This document shows positions 12,689 to 27,200 of a DNA stretch of 64,000 nucleotides, piece by piece. The notes under the pieces were generated by a model, which ran no database searches, was not told where the DNA came from, and worked only from the letters and a program-made list of their open reading frames with translations. Position numbers and translations under genes: made by a program. The stretch is taken from assembly GCF_037975245.1 (NCBI RefSeq), contig NC_092572.1, positions 33,887,989 through 33,951,988 of the forward strand. The letters are read 5' to 3'. The DNA comes from Apostichopus japonicus. Taxonomy: Eukaryota > Echinodermata > Holothuroidea > Aspidochirotida > Stichopodidae. How positions within the stretch are numbered: position 1 is the stretch's first letter; the number at the start of each line of letters is the position of its first letter.

Positions 12689-14370
12689 GGAGTATTTAAA
12701 GATAGAACTCAGACCATCGTAGTTGGGTCGATTTAATGTCAGAAAAAGCAAAATCTTGCTTAGCCCACAAAGCAGCATATTGGTCCCCACACCCCAACCC
12801 CGTAGTCTTACATGGTCTGTTCATATGTAAAGATATCCATGACATTTTGGGAAATGCAGTTGTCTGATCAACACATACTATAACAGACACAATGGGAGAA
12901 TTAAAAAGAATAGCGTAGATCTGTAAACATTGAAAAAAAATCATGAAATAATAAACCTGCATAGATTTTCTTCTTTCTAAATTAGTCCGTGTGTGTATGT
13001 TTACTGGGAGTTTGAACATGAGCAAATATTCAGTTTCGCAATAGTTGACTCTGTCCAACGTTAGGCAGGGGAAATTTAGACCAGGAAACGACGGCCTGTT
13101 TATTTATAAAAGATTAGGGAGGGTTTATGCAACCGATACGCCCTGTGTGTCTATTAGACTAGTATAGGTAGAAACCGTGTGAGCTCGTCATTGCTTTGTC
13201 TCTATGTATTAGCTGGACTCGGACTTGGTTTGGGTTGCTCATATACTCTATAGAACTCTGTTCGAACTCGAGAGTACCATACTCGGACCAAATAGTCTCG
13301 GACTCGGCTCGGAATCAGGAGTAATTGGACTCAGCTACATCAGAGTGTTTCTTATACTATAACATACAGACATATTTAATGGTTGTGATGGAAAGAGTAC
13401 TAATAACAATAGGAACCATGTGAGGATACAAGGCCCGAATGTAACATGTTATTGTCAGCGCTTGAATATAATTATTAATTTGCCGGGTGGTAATTGATTA
13501 AAAAGCAACCACATTACCAGTTACTTTGAACACCACGTCCCTCCCCCTTATCTGGCCCAGGCTCCTTCAAGAACCTGTTTTATACACAGTAGTAATTATT
13601 CAAAAGACGAAAGAAATAATGCAAATATTTTAAACCATTATTAATTCACATTCACCCGCGTTGCCATTTTTGTATCATAATGCTGCTGCTTATTCATAGT
13701 ACTGTACATACAGAGGGTGGTACAAAACAAACTTTTCTTGAAAGTTAAATAAAAACCTTAAATTTAACACCTTTAAGTTGACCTATAATGTAGTCATCTC
13801 TACTTTAATTTTCAAAGTAAGTTAAAACCTAGTTTATGAAATCTACCTTAAAAAAGTACACTTGTTTCTTTGTTTCAAGTTAAAACCAGATCTGCCCTTT
13901 CATATATAAGCCTGCTTGGACACACATATTTATGTCAGTCACGAATATATACATTAATCTAAAAAATAATGAAATATAATCAATAAGGATCCCTCATATC
14001 CCATTACAACTCAAACTATTAGAACCGAGTTACATTTACTGACTGTTGTATTACTGCGTACAGTGACGCCAAAACGTCAAATGAATGGTATGCATCGATA
14101 TTTTTACCAATAGAACATTTTTGACTGAGACGGTGTGAAAGAGAGACATTGCAAGCACGATAGATTCATTTCGCTTTATAAGGATTTATCCGTCTGAATA
14201 TTCTCTACTTAAACATAGAGAATGTTCATTATTTCACAAGGCAATTACTTCTATATAACGAGAGCACATGTTAGGGGTCTGAATGCAGAGAAAGAAGGAC
14301 AAGAATAATTAGGAAATAGGACGAAGTGCTGGAGTACGAGAAGAGTAAGGGAGACTTCATTAGTTTAATT
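12689..14370. other. No gene seen; one block of a dispersed repeat
   Basis: Mostly unique A+T-rich sequence. Near 13880-13965 a block (CCTTTCATATATAAGCCTG ... TTATGTCAGTCA) matches 17645-17730. An open frame at 12696-13058 on the minus strand has no recognisable domain. Confidence 0.5.
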
Positions 14371-14867
14371 TATTTGTACCATACCTCGTTATTTGTACCA
14401 TACCTCATGCTATTTGTACCATACCTTATGTTATTTGTACTATACCTCATGTTATTTGTACCATACCTCATGTTATTTGTAACATATCTCATGTTATTTG
14501 TACCATATCTCATGTTATTTGTACCATAACTCATGTTATTTGTACCATATCTCATGTTATTTGTATCATACCTCATGTTATTTGTACTATACCTCATGTT
14601 ATTTTTACCATACCTCATGTTATTTGTAACATACCTCATGTTATTTGTAACATACCTCATGTTATTTGTAACATATCTCATGTTATTTGTACCATATCTC
14701 ATGTTATTTGTACCATAACTCATGTTATTTGTACCATATCTCATGTTATTTTTACCATACCTCATGTTATTTGTATATACCTCATGTTATTTGTACCATA
14801 CCTCATGTTATTTGTACCATATCTCATGTTATTTGTAACATACCTCATGTTATTTGCACTATACCTA
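14371..14867. repeat. 21-bp minisatellite
   Basis: About 23-24 copies of a unit with the core ACCTCATGTTATTTGTACCA. Because 21 is a multiple of three, several frames stay open on both strands (repeated YLMLFVP on +, NNMRYGT on -). These open frames are a consequence of unit length and are not taken as genes. Confidence 0.97.
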
Positions 14868-15398
14868 GTCACAAGGGTTCCTTACGTATACGTTGTATTG
14901 TACGATACAAACATCCTGGACAAATAACTCCTCGTCGTTGACAAATGAACATTTTTTTAAATACAATTATCGTTAATTCAGTATAGAAACCTGGCCACCC
15001 CCACCCTCCATTAGATTATCTAAGGAAGTTGTTTTTTATCTTTGATATCTTCATTTATTAATAACAAATCAAACCAGAGAAAGTATGCTATTACGATAAT
15101 TAGGCAATATATGGATTTTTATGACCGATTGTCCTTAATTGGGTTCAAGTTTACTGTATTAGAATAATATCCTACAGTGCGGGGTGTGATTACATTAATT
15201 ACCACTTCATTAATGCGCACACATCTATCTAAACATTTACGATTATACAAGTTTTCGTTTCATATTGAATGAGTAATATAACACAGCAACGGATATGGTT
15301 GCTTTAGGAACACATGAATATGGTTCCATATCAGATGAAAGGGCGTTGCTAGAAAGGAGAAGGGACAGTATGGGCAACAAAAATTCAAAAATGTAACT
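14868..15398. other. No gene seen
   Basis: Unique A+T-rich sequence without recognisable features. Confidence 0.5.
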
Positions 15399-15690
15399 TA
15401 AAAAAAAAACTAATGCAGGTTACTGGAGGCGCTATTCCAAGGTCATGTGAGGTCCACCTCTCAAAACCAAACAAAACCTTGATCTCTGATAACTTTGCGC
15501 ATGAAGGTCGCACAGGGGTCAACCATGGAAAATTTTGATCAATTTGGAGGTTGAGTAATTGACCGTTGTTGACCTTGGATCCCATGGCCATTACACTTTG
15601 GAAACAATCGCTTACCCTTTTCACAACTAGTCCCAAAATGTCAACCATATTGGATCCCATCAGTGGGAGTTTCACAAGTTATTGCCCCCA
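15399..15690 (-). repeat. Dispersed GGTCA-rich repeat, inverted copy of 59.3-60.0 kb
   Basis: GAGGTCCACCTCTCAAAACC at 15449 is the complement of the stretch near 59930-59949. GGTCGCACAGGGGTCAACCATGG (15507-15529) matches the complement of ~59316-59340 and ~59892-59920. A 96-codon open frame on the minus strand falls within this repeat and should not be annotated as a gene. Confidence 0.75.
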
Positions 15691-15699
15691 AAAACACAT

Positions 15700-16090
15700 T
15701 TTAACCCCTTATTAATAATTGAGTAAGATTGAACTTAGAAAAAAGAGTAGCAAACGTGGACTTTTACAATTTCTGTACTTTGCGCCCTTTTTGCTACACT
15801 CTGCTGGTAGCAAGCTTGGCCGTTCAAGGAATGAGTATGACTTGAAAACATAATGTTACTTCAGTCCACCAGGAAAGATTAAAGTTATAGTTTTGTAACA
15901 ACAAATATTTATGGCACTACATTTTTGGGACACAAATTATCTAAATCTGGATAAACGACAAATATCTCCCTAATCATGAGCAGTCACGTGATTGTGACAA
16001 CATATCTAGATATCTTAGTTAGTTGCAGGGTGTCCAATTTACAACCTTTGACGTCATAGGCAGCTTTACTTAATGGAAGACTAACTTCTC
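15700..16090. repeat. Diverged duplication, partner at 17800-18115
   Basis: TCTGCTGGTAGCAAGCTTGGC, CATAATGTTACTT and ATCTTAGTTAGTTGCAG recur in the same order at 17860-18110 (TCTGCTGGTAGTAAACTTAGC, CATAATGTTACTT, CTTAATTAGTTGCAG). Includes a TGACGTCA at 16049-16056. Not coding. Confidence 0.5.
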
Positions 16091-16536
16091 CTAACATCCC
16101 AGTGAAAACCAGGGAGCTTGCTACAAAGACATACAAGGGCAGCTACAGTAAGCTACAGGGTCGGCTTAACATACTGTTTATACAGCTGTATGTGCTATGA
16201 TGAACACTTGCCCCGAAATTAAATGAACATAAACAAGAAAGGTGCAACATGATTGACAACATTGTACGGTTCCATATTTAATGTACATCGAGACGGTGAA
16301 GTAAAAGCGGGATATATTCATTAAATTCCTCTAGGAGAACAAATTAATTGATTAAGATATTTGTTTATGTCATTGATTTCTACTACAGCTAAGTTTTGTT
16401 TCAGTAGAATAATACCAATGTTTCACGAGGATTTATAGTGGTATGTTGGAAACGTTAAGCAATGTCGGTTATGTCAATTATGTTGTTTCAAAGTCATTCA
16501 CGCTACCAGTGTTCTACTAAATATTGAAATGCTGTG

Positions 16537-16830
16537 GTGCTGTGGCCGAGTGGATAAAGGCGGTGGCATTTGAAGCAATGAGGCTTAGCAATCGGGAGTT
16601 TCGGGGTTCGATTCCCGGCCGGGTCATAGTAAGAAGGGTTTTTCATCCAAGAGCAATCTACGGTTTTCCCATCTGAAATGACATTCTAAATGAAAAGATT
16701 TCCAATTTGAGTTAAATTGTTGAATTGGAAGCCACCAGACGTGTAAGTTGTATCCATAAGCCCTGGCGGGTTTCTCCCACATTTTTGGTCGCTTAAGTGT
16801 CGTAAAAATAACTGTTGATTATTATTTATT
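16537..16830 (+). mobile_element. tRNA-derived SINE
   Basis: The head carries an A box (TGGCCGAGTGG, 16543-16553) and a B box (GGTTCGATTCC, 16605-16615) with a long variable region between, as in a class II (Leu/Ser-type) tRNA. The acceptor and anticodon stems no longer pair well, and a ~200-bp unrelated body follows, ending in a TTATTTATTTAT-like tail. This is the layout of a polymerase III SINE rather than a functional tRNA. No target duplication was identified. Confidence 0.75.
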
Positions 16831-17639
16831 TATGCTCGGTTGTTAATTATCATACCGATGCTCGTGAATCATTTACAGAATTTTATCTCAAAAAATTATA
16901 TTAAAAAGATATGTATTTCTGTTCACTTCCAGATTTGTATAAGTTTGTTTCTACGTTTGGAATAAACGTGATACAAAAGTTAACGTAAGTTGTTCCTCTA
17001 TTATTTGGCGTCCTCAAATCGCCACTCAACCTAGACACTAATGATAAGAGATGAATGAGGCTGTTAAGTCCAGGTGTGGCAATATAATATCCTTAATAAT
17101 TGAAGATAATTATCAAGATACAATAAACAGTTAGCCAACGATAAATATGAATATTTAAATCAGATTTTAGTTACCGACTACACCGTAGTTGGAACAACTC
17201 CACTCCACCCCCCCCCCCCTTCGGATCCTGACAACTTCAAAATCGTCTAATGTATGTATGTATGTGTCTGTTCAAAACACGCTGGGAAATAATACGAATA
17301 TTTGTCTAATATTCATATTTTATCAAGTGATTGCATATGTTTGGTTACATGGTATCCGTACAACAGAACAACGAAGCGGGTTAGTAGAGCTACTGTACAT
17401 ATATTACTATACAGAGTTTCTTCCTATTTTCTAATTTATTCCAATTTCAAACGAATGCAATAATCACCACCACCCTCCCCTCAAAAAGAAAAAAAAAGGA
17501 AAAAAGGAGTATTATATCGGAATCCTTGAAATGTCAGTAATTAAAATAGCTTCTCTTCCCTTCATATACAGTATATCCAAATGATCAAGATCATGGCAAG
17601 CATTACCATTCAGAAGAATATACCAGAGTTTATTAGTTT
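16831..17639. other. No gene seen
   Basis: A+T-rich sequence with a C run at ~17209-17219 and short open frames without domain resemblance. Confidence 0.5.
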
Positions 17640-18190
17640 TAAATAAAAACAGACCCGTCCTTTCATTATATCTAAGCCTGATTGGACCCACACACTTATG
17701 TCAGTCATGTATACACTAATATGGATAAATAATAATTTAAGCAAGTGATCCTGCAAAACCCCTGAAGAATTTAAAGGAACAAAGTTAATTTATTAGAAAG
17801 ATTTAATTTCAAAGGAAGAATATCATATTGGATATTTGTATTGTTTTTTCTACAATCTGCTGGTAGTAAACTTAGCGGCAAAAGGAAAGATAAGGTCCTT
17901 GAAATCATAATGTTACTTTATTTCCCTAAAATCACACAGGCAAAGATGAGAGTAGGAAGAGATTTAAAGGTTTGGAAACAAACAAATAAAACATGACAAT
18001 TAATTTGACGGACACAGTATTGTCTGATTATGATTAAACGATAAACAACTCACTAGTAGCCTAAGTATAGCAGTCAAGTTATCAGATCTCTTAATTAGTT
18101 GCAGTTATGTGTGAATATTATATGTATTGGTCATAGATATCACCAATTACGTAACATGCAGTTTTATTTCATTTTATTAAACCGTCTACC
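17640..18190. repeat. Diverged duplication of blocks at 13.88 kb and 15.8-16.0 kb
   Basis: Its first part matches 13878-13965 and its second part matches 15780-16030. The source segment was thus apparently interrupted (by the 21-bp minisatellite region and others) or this copy lost the middle. It lies immediately left of the 13.5-kb satellite. Confidence 0.5.
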
Positions 18191-18263
18191 CAGTGACTTA
18201 ATTCTTCACTTAATTTGAGTTAAACAATGCGAGAGTATAGAAACCAATTTAAAATAATGTTAT

Positions 18264-21200
18264 GTGACCGCACTTTTGATTTATCGGTACCGCACAATCG
18301 ATTTATCGGTACCGTGCATTCGATTCATCGGTATCGTAAATTCGATTTATCGGTACCCCACATACGATTTATCGGTATCGCACATTCGATTTATCAGTAC
18401 CGCACAATCGACTTATCGGTAACGCACATTCTATTTATTGGTATCGTACGTTCGATTTATCGTACCGCACTTTCCATTGATCGGTACCGCATAATCGATT
18501 TATCGGTACAGCACAATCGATTTATCGTTACCGCACATTCTATTTATCGGTATCGCACATTCGATTTATCGGTACCGCACACGATATATAGTTTACGCAC
18601 ATTCGATTTATCGGTCCCGCACAATCGATATATCGGTACCGCACATTCGATTGATCGGTATCGCACATTCTATTCATAGGTATCGTAAATTCGATTTATC
18701 GGTACCGCAAATTTGATTTATCGGTATCGCACATTCGATTATCGGTCCCGCACAATCGATTTATCGGTACAGCACTTTCGATTTATCGGTACCGCATATC
18801 GATTTATCGGTATCGCACATTCGATTTATCGGTACGGCACAATAGATTTATCGGTACCGCACATTCGATTTATCGGTACCGCACATTCGATTGATCGGTA
18901 CCGCACATTCGATTTATCGGTACCGCACATTCGATTTATCGGTAGGGCACATTCGATTTATCGGTATTCGATTCGATTAATAGGTATCGCAGGTTCAATT
19001 TATCGGTACCGCATTCTCGATTTATCGGTACCGAACAATCGATTGATCGGTACCGCACGTTCGATATATCGGTACCACACATTCGATTTATCGGTAGGGC
19101 ACATTCGATTTATCGGTATCGCACATTCGATTATCGGTCCCGCACAATCGATTTATCGGTACTGCACTTTCGATTTATCGGTACCGCATATCTTTTAATC
19201 GGTATCGAACATTCGATTTATCGGTACCGAACAATCGATTTATCGGTACCGCAAAATCGATTTATCGGTATCGCATATTCGATTTATTGGTATCGCACAT
19301 TCGATTTATCGGTATCTCACGTTCGATTTATCGGTATCGCACATTCGAATAATCGGTACCGCACAATCGAGTAATCGGTACCGCACATTCGATTTATCGG
19401 TATCGTTAATTCATTTTTTATCGGTATCGCGCATTCGATTTATCGGTCCCGCACAATCGATTTATCGGTACCGCATTTGATTAATTGGTATCGTAAATTC
19501 GATTTATCGGTATTGCACTTTCGATTTATCGTAATCGCACATTCGATTTGTCGGTACCGCACATTCGATTTATCGGTATTCGATTCGATTAATAGGTATC
19601 GCAGGTTCAATTTATCGGTACCGCACTTTCGATTTATCGGTACCGCACATTCTATTTATCGGTATTCGATTCGATTAATCGGTATGGCAGGTTCGATTTA
19701 TCTGTACCGCATTCTCGATTTATCGGTACCGCACAATCGATTGATCGGTAGCGCACATTCGATTTATCGGTACCGCACATTCGATTTATCGGTAGGGCAC
19801 ATTCGATTTATCGGTATCGCACATTCGATTATCGGTCCCGCACAATCGATTTATCGGTACTGCACTTTCGATTTATCGGTACCGCATATCTTTTAGTCGG
19901 TATCGAACATTCGATTTATCGGTACCGAACAATCGATTTATCGGTACCGCAAAATCGATTTATCGGTATCGCATATTCGATTTATTGGTATCGCACATTC
20001 GATTTATCGGTATCGCACGTTCGATTTATCGGTATCGCACATTCGAATAATCGGTACCGCACAATCGAGTAATCGGTACCGCACATTCGATTTATCGGTA
20101 TCGTTAATTCATTTTTATCGGTATCGCGCATTCGATTTATCGGTCCCGCACAAGCGATTTATCGGTACCGCATTTGATTAATCGGTATCGTAAATTCGAT
20201 ATATCGGTATTGCACTTTCGATTTATCGTAATCGCCCATTCGATTTGTAGGTACCGCACATTCGATTTATCGGTATTCGATTCGTTTAATAGGTATCGCA
20301 GGTTCAATTTATCGGTACCGCACTTTCGATTTATCGGTACCGCACAATCGATTGATCGGTTCCGCACATTCGATTTATCGGTACCGCACATTCGATTTAT
20401 CGGTAGGGCACATTCGATTTATCGGTATCGCACATTTGATTTATCGGTACCGCACAATCGATTTATCGGTATCGCACAATCGATTTATTTGTACCGCACA
20501 TTCGATTAATAGTATCGTAAATTCGATTTATCATAATCGCACATTCGATTTATCGGTACCGCACATTTGATTAATCGGTATCGTAAATTCGATTTATGGT
20601 AATCGCACATTCGATTTATCGGTACCGCACAGTCGATTTATTGGTATTCGATTCGATTAATCGGTATCGCAGGTTCGATTAATCGGTAGCGCACTTTCGA
20701 TTTATCGGTACCGCAAAATCGATTGATCGGTACGCACAATCGATTTATCGGTACCGCACATTCGAAATTATCGGTTCCGCACAATCGATTTATGGGTACC
20801 GCATTTGATTTATCGGTATCGTAAATTCGATATATCGGTATTGCACTTTCGATTTATCGGTACCGCACATTCTATTTATCGGTATTCGATTCGATTAATC
20901 GGTATGGCAGGTTCGATTTATCTGTACCGCATTTTCGATTTATCGGTACCGCACAATCGATTGATCGGTACCGCACATTTGATTTATCGGTACCGCACGT
21001 TCGATTTATCGGTACAGCACATTCTATTTATCGGTTTCGCACATTTGATTTATTTGTACCGCACAATCCATTTATCGGTACTGCACAATCGATTTATCCG
21101 TACCGCATTTGATTTATCGGTATCGTAAATTCGAATTATCGGTATTGCACTTTCGATTTATCGGTATCGCACATTCGATTTATCGGTATCGCACATTCGA

Positions 21201-24200
21201 TTTATCGGTACCGCACATTCGATTAATCGTATCGTAAATTCGATTTATCGTTATGGCACATTCTATTTATCGGTACCGCAGATTCAATTAATCAGTATCG
21301 CACGTTCGACTTATCGGTACCGCATTTTCGATTGATCGGTACCGCACAATCGATTTACCGGTCTCGCACATTCGATTTATCGGTACCGCACATTCGATAT
21401 ATCGGTACCGCATATACGATAAATCGGTACCACACAATCGAATCATCGGTAGCGTACATTCGATTTATCGGTACCGCACATTCGGTTAATGGGTATCGCA
21501 CATTCGATTTATCGGTATGGCATGATCGATTTATCGATATCGCATATTCGATTTATCGGTAACGCAGATTCGATTAATCGGTATCTCACACTCTATTTAT
21601 CGGTTTTGCAATTTGATTAATCGGTACTGCAGGTTCGATTTATCAGTACCGCACTTTCGATTTATCGGTACCACACAATCGATTTATCGGTACCGCTTAT
21701 TCGATAAATCGGTACCGCACAATCGAATTATCGGTACCGCACATTCGATTTATCGGTATCGTTAATTCATTTTTATCGGTATCGCGCATTCGATTTATCG
21801 GTCCCGCACAATCGATTTATCCGTACCGCATTTGATTTATCGGTATCGTAAATTCGAATTATCGGTATTGCACTTTCGATTTATCGGTACCGCACATTCG
21901 ATTTATCGGTATTCGATTCAATGAAACGGTATTCGATTCAATTAATCGGTATCGCAGGTTCGATTTATCGGTACCTCACATTCGATTTATCGGTACCGCA
22001 CAATCCATTGATCAGTACCGCACATTCGATTTGTCGTTATCGCACATTCGATTTATCGGTATCGCACACTCGATTTATCGGTACCGCAGTTTCGATTGAT
22101 CGGTACCGCACAATCGATTTATCGGTACCGCACAATCGATTTATCGGTACCGCACATTCTATTTATCGGTACCGCACAATCGATTTATCGTTACCGGATT
22201 TAATTTCACGGTATCGTAAATTCGATTTATCGGTACTGCACTTTCGATTTATCGTTATCGCACATTCTATTTATCGGTACCGCACATTCGATTTATCGGT
22301 ACCGCACATTCGATTTATCGGTATTCGATTCGATTAATCGGTATCGCAGGTTCGATTTATCGGTACCGCACTTTCGATTTATCGGTACCGCACAATCGAT
22401 TGATCTTTACCGCACAATCGATTTATCGGTACCGCACATTCGATTTATCGGTCCCGCACAATCGATTTATCGGTACCGCACAATCGATTTATCGGTACCG
22501 CATTTTCGATTTATCGGTACCGCACAATCGATTGATCGGTACCGCATATTCGATTTATCGGTACCGCACGTTCGATTTATCGGTACAGCACATTCGATTT
22601 ATCGGTACACAGCACATTTGATTTATTTGTACCGCACAATCCATTTATCGGTACCGCACAATCGAATGATCGGTACCGCACAATCGATTTATTAGTACCG
22701 CACATTCGATTAATCGGTATAGCACGTTCCATTTATCAGTACCGCACTTTCTATTTATCGGTACCGCACATTCGATTAATCGTATCGTAAATTCGATTTA
22801 TCGGTACCGCTCATTCGATTTATCGGTACCGCACAATCGATTTATTTGTACCGCACATTCTATTAATCGGTATCGAAGATTCATATTATCGGTATCGCAC
22901 ATTCGATTTTTCGGTCCCGCACAGTCGATTTATCGGTACCGCACTTTCTATTCATCGGTACCGCACATTCGATAAATCGGTATCGTAAATTCGATTTATC
23001 GTTATCGCACATTCGATTTATCGGTATCGCACATTCTATTTATCGGTACCGCACAATCGATTGATCGTTACCGCATTTGATTTCACGGTATCGTAAATTC
23101 GATTTATCGGTACTGCACTTTCGATTTATCGTTATCGCACATTCTATTTATCGGTACCGCACATTCGATTTATCGGTATTCGATTCGATTAATAGGTATC
23201 GCAGGTTCGATTTATCGGTACCGCACTTTCGATTTATCGGTACCGCACAATCGATTGATCGGTACCGCACAATCGATTTATCGGTACCGCACATTCGAAT
23301 TATCGGTTCCGCACACTCCATTTATCGGTACCGCACAATCGATTTATCGGTACCGCATTTTCGATTTATCGGTACCGCACAATCGATTGATCGGTACCGC
23401 ATATTCGATTTATCGGTACCGCACGTTCGATTTATCGGTACAGCACATTCGATTTATCGGTACACAGCACATTTGATTTATTTGTACCGCACAATCCATT
23501 TATCGGTACCGCACAATCGAATGATCGGTACCGCACAATCGATTTATTAGTACCGCACATTCGATTAATCGGTATAGCACGTTCCATTTATCAGTACCGC
23601 ACTTTCTATTTATCGGTACCGCATATTCGATTAATCGTATCGTAAATTCGATTTATCGGTACCGCTGATTCGATTTATCGGTACCGCACAATCGATTTAT
23701 TTGTACCGCACATTCTATTAATCGGTATCGAAGATTCATATTATCGGTATCGCACATTCGATTTTTCGGTCCCGCACAGTCGATTTATCGGTACCGCACT
23801 TTCTATTCATCGGTACCGCACATTCGATAAATCGGTATCGTAAATTCGATTTATCGTTATCGCACATTCGATTTATCGGTATCGCACATTCTATTTATCG
23901 GTACCGCACAATCGATTGATCGTTACCGCATTTGATTTCACGGTATCGTAAATTCGATTTATCGGTACTGCACTTTCGATTTATCGTTATCGCACATTCT
24001 ATTTATCGGTACCGCACATTCGATTTATCGGTATTCGATTCGATTAATAGGTATCGCAGGTTCGATTTATCGGTACCGCACTTTCGATTTATCGGTACCG
24101 CACAATCGATTGATCGGTACCGCACAATCGATTTATCGGTACCGCACATTCGAATTATCGGTTCCGCACACTCCATTTATCGGTACCGCACAATCGATTT

Positions 24201-27200
24201 ATCGGTACCGCATTTTCGATTTATCGGTACCGCACAATCGATTGATCGGTACCGCATATTCGATTTATCGGTACCGCACGTTCGATTTATCGGTACAGCA
24301 CATTCGATTTATCGGTACACAGCACATTTGATTTATTTGTACCGCACAATCCATTTATCGGTACCGCACAATCGAATGATCGGTACCGCACAATCGATTT
24401 ATTAGTACCGCACATTCGATTAATCGGTATAGCACGTTCCATTTATCAGTACCGCACTTTCTATTTATCGGTACCGCATATTCGATTAATCGTATCGTAA
24501 ATTCGATTTATCGGTACCGCTCATTCGATTTATCGGTACCGCACAATCGATTTATTTGTACCGCACATTCTATTAATCGGTATCGAAGATTCATATTATC
24601 GGTATCGCACATTCGATTTTTCGGTCCCGCACAGTCGATTTATCGGTACCGCACTTTCTATTCATCGGTACCGCACATTCGATAAATCGGTATCGTAAAT
24701 TCGATTTATCGTTATCGCACATTCGATTTATCGGTATCGCACATTCTATTTATCGGTACCGCACAATCGATTGATCGTTACCGCATTTGATTTCACGGTA
24801 TCGTAAATTCGATTTATCGGTACTGCACTTTCGATTTATCGTTATCGCACATTCTATTTATCGGTACCGCACATTCGATTTATCGGTATTCGATTCGATT
24901 AATAGGTATCGCAGGTTCGATTTATCGGTACCGCACTTTCGATTTATCGGTACCGCACAATCGATTGATCGGTACCGCACAATCGATTTATCGGTACACA
25001 GCACATTTGATTTATTTGTACCGCACAATCCATTTATCGGTACCGCACAATCGAATGATCGGTACCGCACAATCGATTTATTAGTACCGCACATTCGATT
25101 AATCGGTATAGCACGTTCCATTTATCAGTACCGCACTTTCTATTTATCGGTACCGCACATTCGATTAATCGTATCGTAAATTCGATTTATCGGTACCGCT
25201 GATTCGATTTATCGGTACCGCACGTTCGATTTATCGGTACCGCACATTCGATTTATCGGTTCCGCACATTCGATTTATCGGTTCCGCACATTCGATTTAT
25301 CGGTATCGCACACTCGATTAATCGGTATCGCACGTTCGATAAATCGGTACCGCACTTTCTATTTATCGGTTCCGCACATTCGATTTTTTGGTATTGCACT
25401 TTCGATTTATCGGTACCGCATAATCGATTTATCGGTACAGCACAATCGATTTATCAGTACCGCACATTCGATTTACCGGTATCGCACGTTTGATTTATCG
25501 GTATCGCACGTTCTATTTATCGGTATCGCACATTTGATTTTTTGGTATCGCACATTCGATTTATCGGTACCGTATAATCGATTTATCGGTACCGTATAAT
25601 CGATTTATCGGTACAGCACAATCGATTTATCAGTACCGCACTTTCTATTTATCGGTTCCGCACATTCGATTTTTTGGTATCGCACTTTCGATTTATCGGT
25701 ACCGCATAATCGATTTATCGGTACAGCACAATCGATTTATCAGTACCGCACATTCGATTTACCGGTATCGCACGTTTGATTTATCGGTATCGCACGTTCT
25801 ATTTATCGGTATCGCACATTTGATTTTTTGGTATCGCACATTCGATTTATCGGTACCGTATAATCGATTTATCGGTACAGCACAATCGATTTATCAGTAC
25901 CGCACATTCGATTTACCGGTATCGCACGTTTGATTTATCGGTATCGCACGTTCTATTTATCGGTATCGCACGTTTGATTTTTCGGTACCGTACATTCGAT
26001 TTATCGGTATCGTAATTCCATTTATTGGTATCGCATTTTCTATTTATCGGTATCGCACATTCTATTTATCGGTACCGCACAATCGATTGATCGTTACCGC
26101 ATTTGATTTCACGGTATCGTAAATTCGATTTATCGGTACTGCACTTTCGATTTATCGTTATCGCACATTCTATTTATCGGTACCGCACATTCGATTTATC
26201 GGTATTCGATTCGATTAATAGGTATCGCGGGTTCGATTTATCGGTACCGCACTTTCGATTTATCGGTACCGCACAATCGATTGATCGGTACCGCACAATC
26301 GATTTATCGGTACCGCACATTCGAATTATCGGTTCCGCACACTCCATTTATCGGTACCGCACAATCGATTTATCGGTACCGCATTTTCGATTTATCGGTA
26401 CCGCACAATCGATTGATCGGTACCGCATATTCGATTTATCGGTACCGCACGTTCGATTTATCGGTACAGCACATTCGATTTATCGGTACACAGCACATTT
26501 GATTTATTTGTACCGCACAATCCATTTATCGGTACCGCACAATCGAATGATCGGTACCGCACAATCGATTTATTAGTACCGCACATTCGATTAATCGGTA
26601 TAGCACGTTCCATTTATCAGTACCGCACTTTCTATTTATCGGTACCGCACATTCGATTAATCGTATCGTAAATTCGATTTATCGGTACCGCTCATTCGAT
26701 TTATCGGTACCGCACAATCGATTTATTTGTACCGCACATTCTATTAATCGGTATCGAAGATTCATATTATCGGTATCGCACATTCGATTTTTCGGTCCCG
26801 CACAGTCGATTTATCGGTACCGCACTTTCTATTCATCGGTACCGCACATTCGATAAATCGGTATCGTAAATTCGATTTATCGTTATCGCACATTCGATTT
26901 ATCGGTATCGCACATTCTATTTATCGGTACCGCACAATCGATTGATCGTTACCGCATTTGATTTCACGGTATCGTAAATTCGATTTATCGGTACTGCACT
27001 TTCGATTTATCGTTATCGCACATTCTATTTATCGGTACCGCACATTCGATTTATCGGTATTCGATTCGATTAATAGGTATCGCAGGTTCGATTTATCGGT
27101 ACCGCACTTTCGATTTATCGGTACCGCACAATCGATTGATCGGTACCGCACAATCGATTTATCGGTACCGCACATTCGAATTATCGGTTCCGCACACTCC

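Noticed and set aside
15385-15675. 96-codon minus-strand frame
   Set aside because: Lies within a dispersed repeat also present near 59.3-60.0 kb.
16537-16626. Functional tRNA gene
   Set aside because: A and B boxes are present but stems pair poorly and a long SINE body follows, so it is a SINE head.
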